A DNA stretch of 16,517 bases from an uncultured Alphaproteobacteria bacterium (GTDB taxonomy: Bacteria > Pseudomonadota > Alphaproteobacteria > Puniceispirillales > Puniceispirillaceae): contig CALEYP010000101.1 in NCBI GenBank assembly GCA_937924895.1, positions 1 to 16,517 of the forward strand, read 5' to 3'. Shown here piece after piece: positions 1 to 6,521 of the stretch. The notes beneath the pieces are model-generated. The model did not search any database. It was not told where the DNA came from and was given only the letters and a program-made list of their open reading frames with translations. The position numbers were made by a program, and so were the translations under genes. Numbering within the stretch: the stretch's first letter is position 1; every line of letters begins with the position of its first letter.

Positions 1-753
1 GTACTGGCACTTCTATTGTTTTCTGCTATTGGCTTGTTAGTTGATGAGCGAACGTTAAATGGTGTTTCGGTCTGGTCTAAGCCACTGAAATTCAATTTTT
101 CTTTCCTTGTCCATCTTCTAACTTTGTTTTTTATGGTTCTGTTGTTAAGATATTCGTACCGGAACTCTAAATGGATGAAATGGTTGCTACATATGTTATA
201 TGCAGCTGTGCTAGTTGAGTTGCTATACATATTTATTAAGGCGTTTCGAGGAAGGCACTCCCATTTTAATTTCGAAACTCAATGGGAAATGATGGCTTAC
301 TACGCTCTGATGGGCGGTGCTGCTTTGATTGTTATGTTGTGCACGTTTGTAATCGGATGTGCGTTATATAAAGAGTATCAGGATGATAAATATTCTGGGC
401 TAAAGCTTGGTCTAACGATTGGTGCTACCGTTGGGACTGTAGCAACACTTATTACTGCAGGTGCTCTCGCAAGTGGGGCTGCAACAACTACGGGTCATTG
501 GGTTGGCGGTGAATTAACGGATGCATACGGCCTACCTATATTTGGCTGGTCAACAACAGGAGGTGACCTACGTGTCCCCCATTTTTTTGCCACACACATG
601 ATTCAGGCGTTACCGATTTTAGGTTTTTTAACAGATAAGTATCTATCTCGATTTTCAACAAGAATTGTTTTAGCTGGTACTATATTGAGCTTAGCAATTG
701 TTTGGGCAACATTTATACAGGCGTTATCTGCTAAGCCTTTCCTAGTTTTATGA
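1..753 (+). CDS. Multi-pass membrane protein, 5'-truncated, unknown function
   Basis: The frame is open from the first base and ends with TGA at 751–753, so the gene enters from outside the window; a TTG at 16 is probably not the true start. About 250 residues are visible. They hold roughly six hydrophobic segments, a conserved-looking N-terminal stretch around TLNGVSVWSKPLKF and a C-terminal stretch RVPHFFATHMIQALPILG. I recall similar proteins as uncharacterised bacterial membrane proteins but can name no family or function. The gene is visibly AT-richer (about 35% GC in lines counted by eye) than the housekeeping block (near 50%). It lies on the element side of the tRNA-Phe junction and converges on the integrase gene with only 19 bases between stops. 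I infer that it is cargo of the integrated element. That it is a real protein is fairly sure; its role is unknown. Confidence 0.75.
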   Translation, partial: VLALLLFSAIGLLVDERTLNGVSVWSKPLKFNFSFLVHLLTLFFMVLLLRYSYRNSKWMKWLLHMLYAAVLVELLYIFIKAFRGRHSHFNFETQWEMMAYYALMGGAALIVMLCTFVIGCALYKEYQDDKYSGLKLGLTIGATVGTVATLITAGALASGAATTTGHWVGGELTDAYGLPIFGWSTTGGDLRVPHFFATHMIQALPILGFLTDKYLSRFSTRIVLAGTILSLAIVWATFIQALSAKPFLVL

Positions 754-772
754 TAAAGTCCAAATGAGACCA

Positions 773-1963
773 TTAACGTAACACATAGTTGGAAACTATT
801 TGCTGCAACCACTCCCACTTCCTATCGAGACTATACCCCAGTCCATAGGCTTGTCCAACACCAGCGGTGCTCCAGCCACCTATCTGGTCAATCATGTCTG
901 AGGGACATTGTACGGCTCTGAGGCGGTCTCTAAGAGAGTGTCTGAAAGAGTGAATGACACACCCCTCTGGTACTCTGTGTTTTAGCCATTTGTTCATGGC
1001 TGCTGAGACTGAGTTGGCGTTGGTGGTTGAAGTGGTGTTGTATCTTGGATAGGCGAAGGTGTGATGGGGGTTTGCCTTTATCCTCTGAGCTGCCCATAGC
1101 GATGCACCTACTAGCGGTATCTGCCTTTGACTTCCTTTTGTTTTTAAGCTCCTCCAGGGATGGGGTCTAAGGTTGATATAAGGGATGTCATCATCAAGGA
1201 TGATGTCGTTGATATGAAGGCCAGCAGCCTCTGACAACCTCATGCCAGTGTCACTTATTAAAGCGACCAACCATCTAGCCTCATCATCTTCTTCTCTGCA
1301 GTCTTGCTGAATCTGCCTGATGTTCTCATTTGGTATGGGCTTACGCTTCTTACTGTCATCAAGGTCAGGTAGGTAAACTCTGGAGAAAGCGTTCTTGCAG
1401 TCTAGACCATGCTCCTGAATACAGAGATTGATAATAGAGCGAATAGTAGAGAAGTTCCTCTTCACAGAGTTAGTCGTTAATCCTTTCTTCAGTAGATAGT
1501 CTCTATAAGACGCAGCATCTGATGATGCATACTCATCTACCGGTATATCGCCTAGGACATCTATCACAGACTGGATGTTTCTCTCTGCTCCTCTGTAGAA
1601 GACTTTATCCTTATTGCCACCCTTGAGCCTTAAATACAGCTCCAAAGCCTCTGAGAGCCTCATAGAAGAGGAAGTAGAAGTGATTAAAGGTTTGTCTCTC
1701 AGTAGGTGCAATGCTGGTATATCAAGCTTAGAAAGCCTAAGAGACAGCCAGTAATCTTCTAGCCTCTGAGCAATAGAGCGAGATGCCTTTACTGCACTAT
1801 CTCGTCTCTTTGTCTTCAAGCAGATGACCACCCTAGAAGACGTATAATGTTCCTGAATATCCTTAGGCACTCTTCTGACGAAGTAGTAAGTCCCACTCTT
1901 CTGCCAGAGAAAATGTTGTACTCTTTGTTGTACCACAGCAAAACCACCCACACAGTTACACAC
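773..1963 (-). CDS. Tyrosine recombinase (phage/island integrase)
   Basis: This is a site-specific recombinase of the tyrosine (lambda integrase) family, 396 residues, expected to integrate and excise the element at tRNA-Phe. The N-terminus (about 21–75, containing YYFVRRVPKDI) matches the domain found at the start of many alphaproteobacterial integrases. A SAM-like core-binding domain follows at about 100–200. The catalytic domain shows Arg242 (TGMRLSEAAGL), a probable Lys276, His338–Arg341 (HSFRHSLRD), Trp364 in the second His/Trp position, and the nucleophile Tyr373. The full set is present, so the enzyme looks intact. The GTG start at 1963 was chosen because it leaves a normal-length N-terminus; no strong ribosome site precedes it, and GTG at 1951 is an alternative. 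The gene starts 49 bases past the 3' end of tRNA-Phe and reads in the same direction, which leaves little room for a promoter of its own. Confidence 0.92.
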   Translation of the reverse strand: MCNCVGGFAVVQQRVQHFLWQKSGTYYFVRRVPKDIQEHYTSSRVVICLKTKRRDSAVKASRSIAQRLEDYWLSLRLSKLDIPALHLLRDKPLITSTSSSMRLSEALELYLRLKGGNKDKVFYRGAERNIQSVIDVLGDIPVDEYASSDAASYRDYLLKKGLTTNSVKRNFSTIRSIINLCIQEHGLDCKNAFSRVYLPDLDDSKKRKPIPNENIRQIQQDCREEDDEARWLVALISDTGMRLSEAAGLHINDIILDDDIPYINLRPHPWRSLKTKGSQRQIPLVGASLWAAQRIKANPHHTFAYPRYNTTSTTNANSVSAAMNKWLKHRVPEGCVIHSFRHSLRDRLRAVQCPSDMIDQIGGWSTAGVGQAYGLGYSLDRKWEWLQQIVSNYVLR

Positions 1964-1982
1964 CGAAAAGCTCGGGATAACA

Positions 1983-2012
1983 ATGGGTTGACGTGGGTAT
2001 CGTGGGAAAAAG
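1983..2012. other. Probable element end (att junction) beside tRNA-Phe
   Basis: The stretch between the tRNA-Phe 3' end (2013) and the integrase start carries three RTGGG direct repeats on the plus strand, at 1983–1987, 1993–1997 and 2002–2006. They lie about one helical turn apart. Tyrosine recombinases that use tRNA genes commonly recombine in the 3' part of the tRNA and bind short repeated arm sites nearby. The crossover itself cannot be located because the second att copy lies outside the window; no duplicate of the tRNA 3' end is seen between 1 and 2012. Confidence 0.45.
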
Positions 2013-2088
2013 TGGTGCCCGGGGGCGGATTCGAACCACCGACACGCGGATTTTCAATCCGCTGCTCTACCAACTGAGCTACCCGGGC
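2013..2088 (-). tRNA. tRNA-Phe (GAA)
   Basis: The minus strand folds into a complete 76-base cloverleaf with CCA encoded. The acceptor stem is GCCCGGG with CCCGGGC, the D arm contains AGCTCAGTTGGTAGAGC, the anticodon stem-loop is CGGATTGAAAATCCG with anticodon GAA, and the T arm contains GGTTCGAATCC. It sits at the end of the yacG gene run, where alphaproteobacterial genomes often carry it. An integrase gene begins just past its 3' end, so it is the attachment gene of the integrated element, and its sequence has been kept intact. Confidence 0.97.
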
Positions 2089-2117
2089 CACATGCCACAC
2101 GGGCAATAGGTTCACCT

Positions 2118-2146
2118 GATATACAAAAAGCTGTCTGGGCTGTCCA
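2118..2146 (-). promoter_or_regulatory. Candidate tRNA-Phe promoter
   Basis: On the minus strand TGGACA (2146–2141) and TATATC (2123–2118) are separated by 17 bases. This is close to a sigma-70 −35/−10 pair and would give a leader of about 30 bases before tRNA-Phe. It overlaps the terminator-like hairpin after yacG. It could also drive the integrase by read-through. Assigned by eye only. Confidence 0.4.
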
Positions 2147-2165
2147 GCGTTAAAACAGGCTTTTA
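2126..2165 (-). terminator. Possible terminator after yacG
   Basis: Read on the minus strand, AAAAG-C-CTG pairs with CAG-CTTTT (eight pairs, one bulged C), with a CTGG/CCAG hairpin inside the loop and a five-T run after the stem. It lies at the yacG stop codon and before tRNA-Phe, where the long housekeeping run should end. The long loop makes it weaker than a classic intrinsic terminator. Confidence 0.45.
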
Positions 2166-2396
2166 GTCGTCTTTTTCCAGCTGTGTAAGAAGCGCATCAA
2201 TATCGCTATCATCCATCGCCTCATGGGCGGGAATACGATAATCCTCATTCAGCCAGCGCCCTAGATCAAGCTGCGCGCAACGACGAGAACAAAAGGGCGT
2301 ATGGGGCTTCACCGCTGCTGTCCCGCATTGCGGACAGCTAGTTGCTTTCGTTGATGTCACAGCGGCTCCTTTCAGGGGAATGATTTTAGCACTCAT
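2163..2396 (-). CDS. yacG: YacG zinc-binding DNA gyrase inhibitor
   Basis: This is a 77-residue zinc protein of the YacG family, known in E. coli to bind GyrB and inhibit gyrase. The four zinc ligands are visible as Cys21-x2-Cys24 and Cys36-x3-Cys40 (CPQC, FCSRRC). They are followed by the family signature DLGRWLNEDYRIP and an acidic C-terminal tail. Length is normal, though the N-terminus is about ten residues longer than minimal members. The ATG at 2396 has AGAGG five bases upstream. The gene follows the RNase E/G-like gene by 24 bases on the same strand, the common alphaproteobacterial arrangement, and is probably the last gene of the run. Confidence 0.93.
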   Translation of the reverse strand: MSAKIIPLKGAAVTSTKATSCPQCGTAAVKPHTPFCSRRCAQLDLGRWLNEDYRIPAHEAMDDSDIDALLTQLEKDD

Positions 2397-2420
2397 TTGG
2401 ACCTCTTCACCATGATGATA

Positions 2421-3455
2421 TCATAGAGCTGGATGACGAACTGTCAAAGGGGCTCTGCCATGCCTGACGGTTATTTCCAAGAGACCCGCGCGACTAAATC
2501 CCAAAATCTCTGGATGACGGCGGTCTCGTAATGCAATGGGTGATAATTTTGCCAATAGCGCTTGTTGCGCCTTATAAGGCAGTCGCGGCACATCAATTAA
2601 AATCACACCTGATAGACTGGCGAGGCGGATGAGCCATAACACCTCTTCTAATGCTATCTCGGCAAGCGCTGACGGGGAGAGGCCACTTGCCCCACTATCA
2701 ACATCAATGACGGTACAGGCTTGTGTTGCCTCACAAAATAGACGCGCCCCATTTGTCATCTCATAGGGTAGGGCCAAGGCGTTCGCTGCCATCTGGTCAA
2801 TATCATCCCATAAGGCAGTCTCATCATTAACCGTGATCTGGGTTGGCCCATTCAGTGCCAAACCGGCTTGAAACCGCACATCATCCCCACCATAGATGAG
2901 GGCGGGCTCGGTGCCATTGAACTCCGCGATCTTCGGCAGCGGTGCCATTAAGGATTGAATCTCAGCAATGATATCATCAGGATTGAGCGCCTCACACCCT
3001 CGCTTAATCACCGCGCCCCATCCCTCTGGCAGCGCAGCCTGAATTATGCTTTTTGCATCAGGCGTCAGAGAGGCTGGGTCAGCTGCTTTCTTCGATAGCC
3101 GTACATCAGCACCCCCATAGTGAAGCATGACAAGCCGCCCCACCCGTTGAAAGCCAAGCTCTGCCTGCCATGGTTTGTGCTGGCGTGGCATAGCCGTCAC
3201 TGTCACAGGGATAATATCCCCCACCTTATAAGGTTGCTTGGGTGAGAGGCGCATCGAGGCATTTGTGCCATCTGGCAGAGTGATTTCAGCTCGGTGATGC
3301 GCGGGAAAGAGTTGGGTGATACGTACATAGGCCAATTGTCCTAGCGTCTCTTCACCTGATGACTTTATGAAATAGTCAACCAGCCGCCCTTTCTCAAAGA
3401 TAGCGCATTTGGTGTCATTACTATCAGTGATGATATGGGGGCTATCACTCATCAT
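2421..3455 (-). CDS. Short ribonuclease E/G-family protein
   Basis: This 344-residue protein aligns by eye with the RNase E/G catalytic region but is much shorter than RNase G (about 490) or RNase E. The N-terminal 20–115 region resembles a degenerate S1-like RNA-binding part. The catalytic DNase I-like region retains Asp251 in VIDVDSG and Asp288 in GVILIDVP, corresponding to the two magnesium-binding aspartates of E. coli RNase E (D303, D346); the Asn between them in E. coli is Asp253 here. FSRAGLLEITVRHGR (320–334) matches the end of the catalytic domain. The Cys-x2-Cys zinc-link and the C-terminal domain are missing, so tetramer formation as in RNase E is doubtful. The start is the ATG directly after the maf stop (TAA then ATGATG), which suggests translational coupling. 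Family is fairly sure; activity is inferred. Confidence 0.83.
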   Translation of the reverse strand: MMSDSPHIITDSNDTKCAIFEKGRLVDYFIKSSGEETLGQLAYVRITQLFPAHHRAEITLPDGTNASMRLSPKQPYKVGDIIPVTVTAMPRQHKPWQAELGFQRVGRLVMLHYGGADVRLSKKAADPASLTPDAKSIIQAALPEGWGAVIKRGCEALNPDDIIAEIQSLMAPLPKIAEFNGTEPALIYGGDDVRFQAGLALNGPTQITVNDETALWDDIDQMAANALALPYEMTNGARLFCEATQACTVIDVDSGASGLSPSALAEIALEEVLWLIRLASLSGVILIDVPRLPYKAQQALLAKLSPIALRDRRHPEILGFSRAGLLEITVRHGRAPLTVRHPAL

Positions 3456-4046
3456 TTAGCTATTATGATATCCAGCGCCGCGCAAGAGCTGGGCTGTGAG
3501 ATAGAGATCAAGTCCCATTATTTGAGAATAAGACCCTCTAATTTGTTTGATAAAGCGTGCTGCCTCACCCTGAATGGCATAGCCACCGGCTTTCCCTTGC
3601 CAGTCACCTTGCGCGATATAGGATTCCATCTCTGACTTATCGAGACGGCGCATCTGCACATGGCTCAGCGTATGGCGCACAAGAAGTCGGCCATCTGGAC
3701 AAGCCAACGCCATACCGCCAATGACACGATGCGAGCGCCCCATCAAAAGCGACATACAAGCCCGTGCCTCTGCCTCTGTCTCAGCTTTGGGAAGAATACG
3801 TCGCCCACACGCCACCACTGTATCACCGCCTATGACAAAGGCGCCAGGATGCTGGGTTGCAATATGACGCGCCTTGGTCTCTGCCATACGTTTGGCATAG
3901 GGAATAGGTAACTCGCCCTTATGCGGTGTCTCATCAATATCCGCCGGTATAATTTCATCAGGCGTGATTGATAATTGCGCCAGCAGTGCCACACGTCGCG
4001 GCGACGCAGAGGCAAGGATCAAAGGTGGTTGGGACGATGTGGTCAT
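3456..4046 (-). CDS. maf: Maf-family nucleoside triphosphate pyrophosphatase
   Basis: Maf proteins hydrolyse canonical or modified nucleoside triphosphates to monophosphates, acting as house-cleaning enzymes in the cytoplasm. The N-terminal LILASASPRR motif binds the triphosphate, IGGDTVVACG carries the catalytic aspartate, and the central LPKAETEAEA and C-terminal KAGGYAIQG segments are standard for the family. From the ATG at 4046 the protein has 196 residues, the usual length. An in-frame TTG at 4070 would add eight residues (MGQRAFLA), but the ATG start gives the normal Maf N-terminus. The gene lies 35 bases after infA and abuts the RNase E/G-like gene with no gap. Which nucleotide subfamily it belongs to cannot be decided by eye. 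Confidence 0.94.
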   Translation of the reverse strand: MTTSSQPPLILASASPRRVALLAQLSITPDEIIPADIDETPHKGELPIPYAKRMAETKARHIATQHPGAFVIGGDTVVACGRRILPKAETEAEARACMSLLMGRSHRVIGGMALACPDGRLLVRHTLSHVQMRRLDKSEMESYIAQGDWQGKAGGYAIQGEAARFIKQIRGSYSQIMGLDLYLTAQLLRGAGYHNS

Positions 4047-4081
4047 GGCTAAAAAAGCCCTCTGGCCCAATCAGCACCCGC

Positions 4082-4300
4082 TTATTTAAAGCGGAAGGTG
4101 ATACGACCTTTTGTCAGATCATAAGGGGTCATCTCAACATTCACCCTATCACCTGCCAAGACGCGGATGCGGTTTTTCCGCATCTTTCCGCTTGTATGGG
4201 CAAGCACTTCATGATCATTATCCAGCTTTACCCGGAACATAGCATTTGGCAACAATTCTGCGACTGTGCCTGAAAATTCAATGACGCCTTCTTTGGCCAT
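4082..4300 (-). CDS. infA: Translation initiation factor IF-1
   Basis: The 72-residue product is IF-1, which binds the 30S A site with IF-2 and IF-3 during initiation. It starts MAKEGVIEFSGTV and holds the OB-fold motifs VLAHTSGKMRKNRIRVLAGD and MTPYDLTKGRITFRFK, with no length change. A 74-base gap separates it from the phosphatase gene upstream. This gap contains TTGACC followed 20 bases later by CTTATG on the minus strand, a weak promoter candidate. It is followed by maf, as in many alphaproteobacteria. Confidence 0.98.
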   Translation of the reverse strand: MAKEGVIEFSGTVAELLPNAMFRVKLDNDHEVLAHTSGKMRKNRIRVLAGDRVNVEMTPYDLTKGRITFRFK

Positions 4301-4374
4301 TCATCTCTATCCATTCATTGTGAATCACTCTGCGTGCCATAAGGTGATGAGTTTACACCAAAAGGTCAAGCATT

Positions 4375-4797
4375 TTAGCCACTTTTTGGGCCGAAATGAC
4401 GCAAAATATGCGTTTTTACGTCATCAAAGATGCCGCGATAAACAACCAAACGCTCTTCGCGCGGTCCTGAAATCCCTATCATATCACGCACTTCAAAATA
4501 ATGTGTTTGAATATGAGACGGCAATTTCAACCGCTTAACCTCTAGCGCGGCATCCTCTGAGAATGAAATAATCTCATCAAACTCTGTCGCGGCCACATCC
4601 ATCAAATAGCGAGCTTCATGCTCTGTGATATCAATATTATGGTCACGTGCCACAGAGGCCGCATAACCATCAGGCGACCCAGCAATCACGCCACAAGATT
4701 CTGCCTGCACCTCATCACCATACCATTGATTGACCATATATTCGGCCAATACCGATCGCACAGCATTTAGGTTGCAAACAAAAAGCACCTTTTTCAT
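4375..4797 (-). CDS. Low-molecular-weight phosphatase (arsenate reductase-like)
   Basis: This 140-residue protein belongs to the low-molecular-weight protein tyrosine phosphatase/arsenate reductase superfamily. The phosphate loop is Cys8-NLNAV-Arg14-Ser15, fitting C-x5-R-S at the N-terminus after a short beta strand (KKVLFV). Asp105 in FEVRDMIG is the likely general acid; the usual Asp-Pro is Asp-Met here. The ATG overlaps the UPF0262 stop by four bases (ATGA), so the two are almost certainly co-translated. A phosphatase of this type next to the UPF0262 gene and infA is a recurrent alphaproteobacterial arrangement, but its substrate is not known. True arsenate reduction would need further cysteines; Cys35 is the only other one visible, so a phosphatase is more likely. 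Confidence 0.87.
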   Translation of the reverse strand: MKKVLFVCNLNAVRSVLAEYMVNQWYGDEVQAESCGVIAGSPDGYAASVARDHNIDITEHEARYLMDVAATEFDEIISFSEDAALEVKRLKLPSHIQTHYFEVRDMIGISGPREERLVVYRGIFDDVKTHILRHFGPKSG

Positions 4798-5297
4798 CGG
4801 GTTTTCTCTCTTGATGTCATGACACAGATAAGGGTGAAGAGGCGGCGGGCTGTTTGTTCATCAAAATCAGCATGACGCTCTAAACGTCCCCTCAGGATAT
4901 CTGAGCCTTCATTATGAAGTGACCGACGTCCCATGTCGATTGCTTGAATCTGTGACGGTGTCTTGGTGCGAATGGCCTCATAATAGCTATCACACACTTG
5001 GAAATAATCGCGAATGATGCGGCGCAAAGGCCCAAGCGCCATAAAAAAATTTACGAGCGGCTCATCACCGCCATCACGAATATCAAAATGAATATGGCGC
5101 TGATCAGTGCGCAAATATAAATGATAGGGGCCAGCTTGCTTATGTAATTTGAAATGGTTGCTATCAAGCAGATCAAAAATCGCCACTGCACGCTCATGCT
5201 CTTGGGTGGAGCTAAGCCGATGCTGACCTTCCATATCCAATTCAATCTTGGCGATATGAAAGCCGTCTTCTGGCGATGTGATATCCTGCTGATCCAT
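4794..5297 (-). CDS. UPF0262 family protein
   Basis: The 167-residue protein matches the alphaproteobacterial UPF0262 family, whose function is unknown. Recognisable stretches are IAKIELD near the start, ERAVAIFDLLDSNHF, GPYHLYLRTDQRHIHFDIRD and FFMALGPLRRIIRDYFQVC (about 85–103). The C-terminal part (SYYEAIRTKTPSQIQAIDMG and RRSLHNEGSDILRGRL) is also typical. No signal peptide or membrane segment is seen. It is coupled to the phosphatase gene by an ATGA overlap. In related genomes hisD sits directly upstream; here hisG is the direct upstream neighbour across a 93-base gap. The ribosome site is weak. Confidence 0.88.
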   Translation of the reverse strand: MDQQDITSPEDGFHIAKIELDMEGQHRLSSTQEHERAVAIFDLLDSNHFKLHKQAGPYHLYLRTDQRHIHFDIRDGGDEPLVNFFMALGPLRRIIRDYFQVCDSYYEAIRTKTPSQIQAIDMGRRSLHNEGSDILRGRLERHADFDEQTARRLFTLICVMTSREKTR

Positions 5298-5333
5298 GAA
5301 GTGCTTTGTTAGTTGCGCTGTTGTGTCATTGCT

Positions 5334-5363
5334 ACTATGTCACTCTCTGGCACTGTGATGCAA
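5334..5363 (-). promoter_or_regulatory. Candidate promoter before the UPF0262 gene
   Basis: In the hisG–UPF0262 gap the minus strand has TTGCAT (5363–5358), 18 bases, then CATAGT (5339–5334). It would serve the UPF0262–phosphatase pair. The match is only moderate, and read-through from hisG is equally possible. Confidence 0.25.
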
Positions 5364-5390
5364 TGCGAAAGAACACTCACGGGCCAGCGC

Positions 5391-6062
5391 TTACTCACGA
5401 CCATCATGATACTGATGAGCCGCCTGACGCACACGCTCAATCCATCCCCCAATCACATCGGGATGTGTTTTAAAGGCCGCACGATTCACAGCAAAACGAG
5501 AAGAGATATCAGCGATATGTTCAACTTCAACCAAGCCATTTGCAACCAAGGTCGACCCCGTCTCAACCAAATCAACAATCCGGCGACATAGCCCCATACC
5601 AGGCGCTAATTCCATAGCGCCATTAAGCTTAATACATTCAGCTTGGACACCGCGATTGGCAAAATGCTGGGCTGTGATGTTCGGATATTTTGTCGCTACA
5701 CGTAGATGGCTCCAGCTTTTGGGATCATCTTCATCTGCGACATCTTGCGGCGATGCCACAGCCAGACGACATGTCCCCACACGCAGATCCACCGGCGCAT
5801 AAATTTCAGGGTGATCAAATTCCATCAACACATCTGAGCCAGCTACCGCCATATGTGCGGCACCATAGGCAAGGAAGGTTGCCACATCAAAGCTCCGCAC
5901 TCTAATCACATCAAGCTGAGGATCAGAGGTCGCAAAACGCAAGCGACGATCTTTCCCATCGAAAAATGCCGGCTCTAATTCCAAGCCCGCCCCTTCCAAG
6001 ATGGGTAGGATTTGATCGAGAATACGTCCTTTGGGTAGTGCAAGCACAAATTTCTGTGTCAT
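5391..6062 (-). CDS. hisG: ATP phosphoribosyltransferase, short form
   Basis: HisG catalyses the first step of histidine synthesis, joining ATP and PRPP to give phosphoribosyl-ATP. At 223 residues it is the short form, which lacks the C-terminal regulatory domain and normally works with HisZ; no hisZ is in this window. Family motifs seen are LALPKGRIL at the start, the GSDVLMEF and LRVGTCRLAVA segments, VATKYPNITAQHF, and the PRPP-binding region around DLVETGSTLVANGL. The start ATG follows AAGGTAAGGA, and the DUF2948 stop lies only five bases upstream, so the two form one transcript. The usual downstream partner hisD is missing. Confidence 0.96.
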   Translation of the reverse strand: MTQKFVLALPKGRILDQILPILEGAGLELEPAFFDGKDRRLRFATSDPQLDVIRVRSFDVATFLAYGAAHMAVAGSDVLMEFDHPEIYAPVDLRVGTCRLAVASPQDVADEDDPKSWSHLRVATKYPNITAQHFANRGVQAECIKLNGAMELAPGMGLCRRIVDLVETGSTLVANGLVEVEHIADISSRFAVNRAAFKTHPDVIGGWIERVRQAAHQYHDGRE

Positions 6063-6067
6063 GGTCC

Positions 6068-6517
6068 TTACCTTTTCCCATCCTCATCCGCCTCATGGTG
6101 AGGCGTTGCAATGGCTGGTCGTGGTGGTGCAATATCAGCTGCTGCCATCACAATGTGATCAAGCGTCAAACGCAATGCAGCATCACCTGAAAAGGTGAAA
6201 ATGGCATATTGCGCGCCGTCTGTTGTGTTCTCATAAGCGATGTGAAGCAGATTGTAAAATGATGTTTGCGCCTCATCTTTGACCAAATTCTGATGCTGAA
6301 CCGCTGATACCCCGCCAATACGCAAGCCCGTGAGCACGCGCTCCTGGGTGGTTTCTGCCACCTCCCAGCGATAGCGATCTGCGATAATCACAACCTCTTT
6401 TGCTGTCTCATCAAATTGAATATCCTGCGCATTGATCAACGCGTCCTGCCATAAGGCTGACAGGACAGCTATGTCGTCAATACTATGGATTTGCAATTTG
6501 AGAGGTGTATCTGTCAT
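6068..6517 (-). CDS. DUF2948 family protein
   Basis: This 149-residue protein matches DUF2948, a family of unknown function confined largely to alphaproteobacteria and usually found beside murA and hisG. Visible family segments are LKLQIHSIDDIAVLSALWQD, the FDETAKEVVIIADRYRWE strand pair, ERVLTGLRI, VQHQNLV and the C-terminal GDAALRLTLDHIVM. No membrane segment or signal peptide is seen. The C-terminus ends in an acidic and His-rich tail (PHHEADEDGKR). It lies four bases after murA and five before hisG, which implies co-transcription. No function can be assigned from the sequence. Confidence 0.88.
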   Translation of the reverse strand: MTDTPLKLQIHSIDDIAVLSALWQDALINAQDIQFDETAKEVVIIADRYRWEVAETTQERVLTGLRIGGVSAVQHQNLVKDEAQTSFYNLLHIAYENTTDGAQYAIFTFSGDAALRLTLDHIVMAAADIAPPRPAIATPHHEADEDGKR

Positions 6518-6521
6518 GAGG

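Noticed and set aside
1847..2077. A plus-strand open frame over the integrase start and tRNA-Phe
   Set aside because: It is antisense to both, has a tRNA-derived C-terminus, and shows no family features.
1816..2115. A 99-codon minus-strand open frame running through tRNA-Phe
   Set aside because: It overlaps the intact tRNA and the integrase in another frame, and its product resembles a tRNA translation artefact.
4375..4797. A true arsenate reductase
   Set aside because: Only Cys8 of the phosphate loop and one further cysteine are visible and there are no ars neighbours; a phosphatase label is safer.
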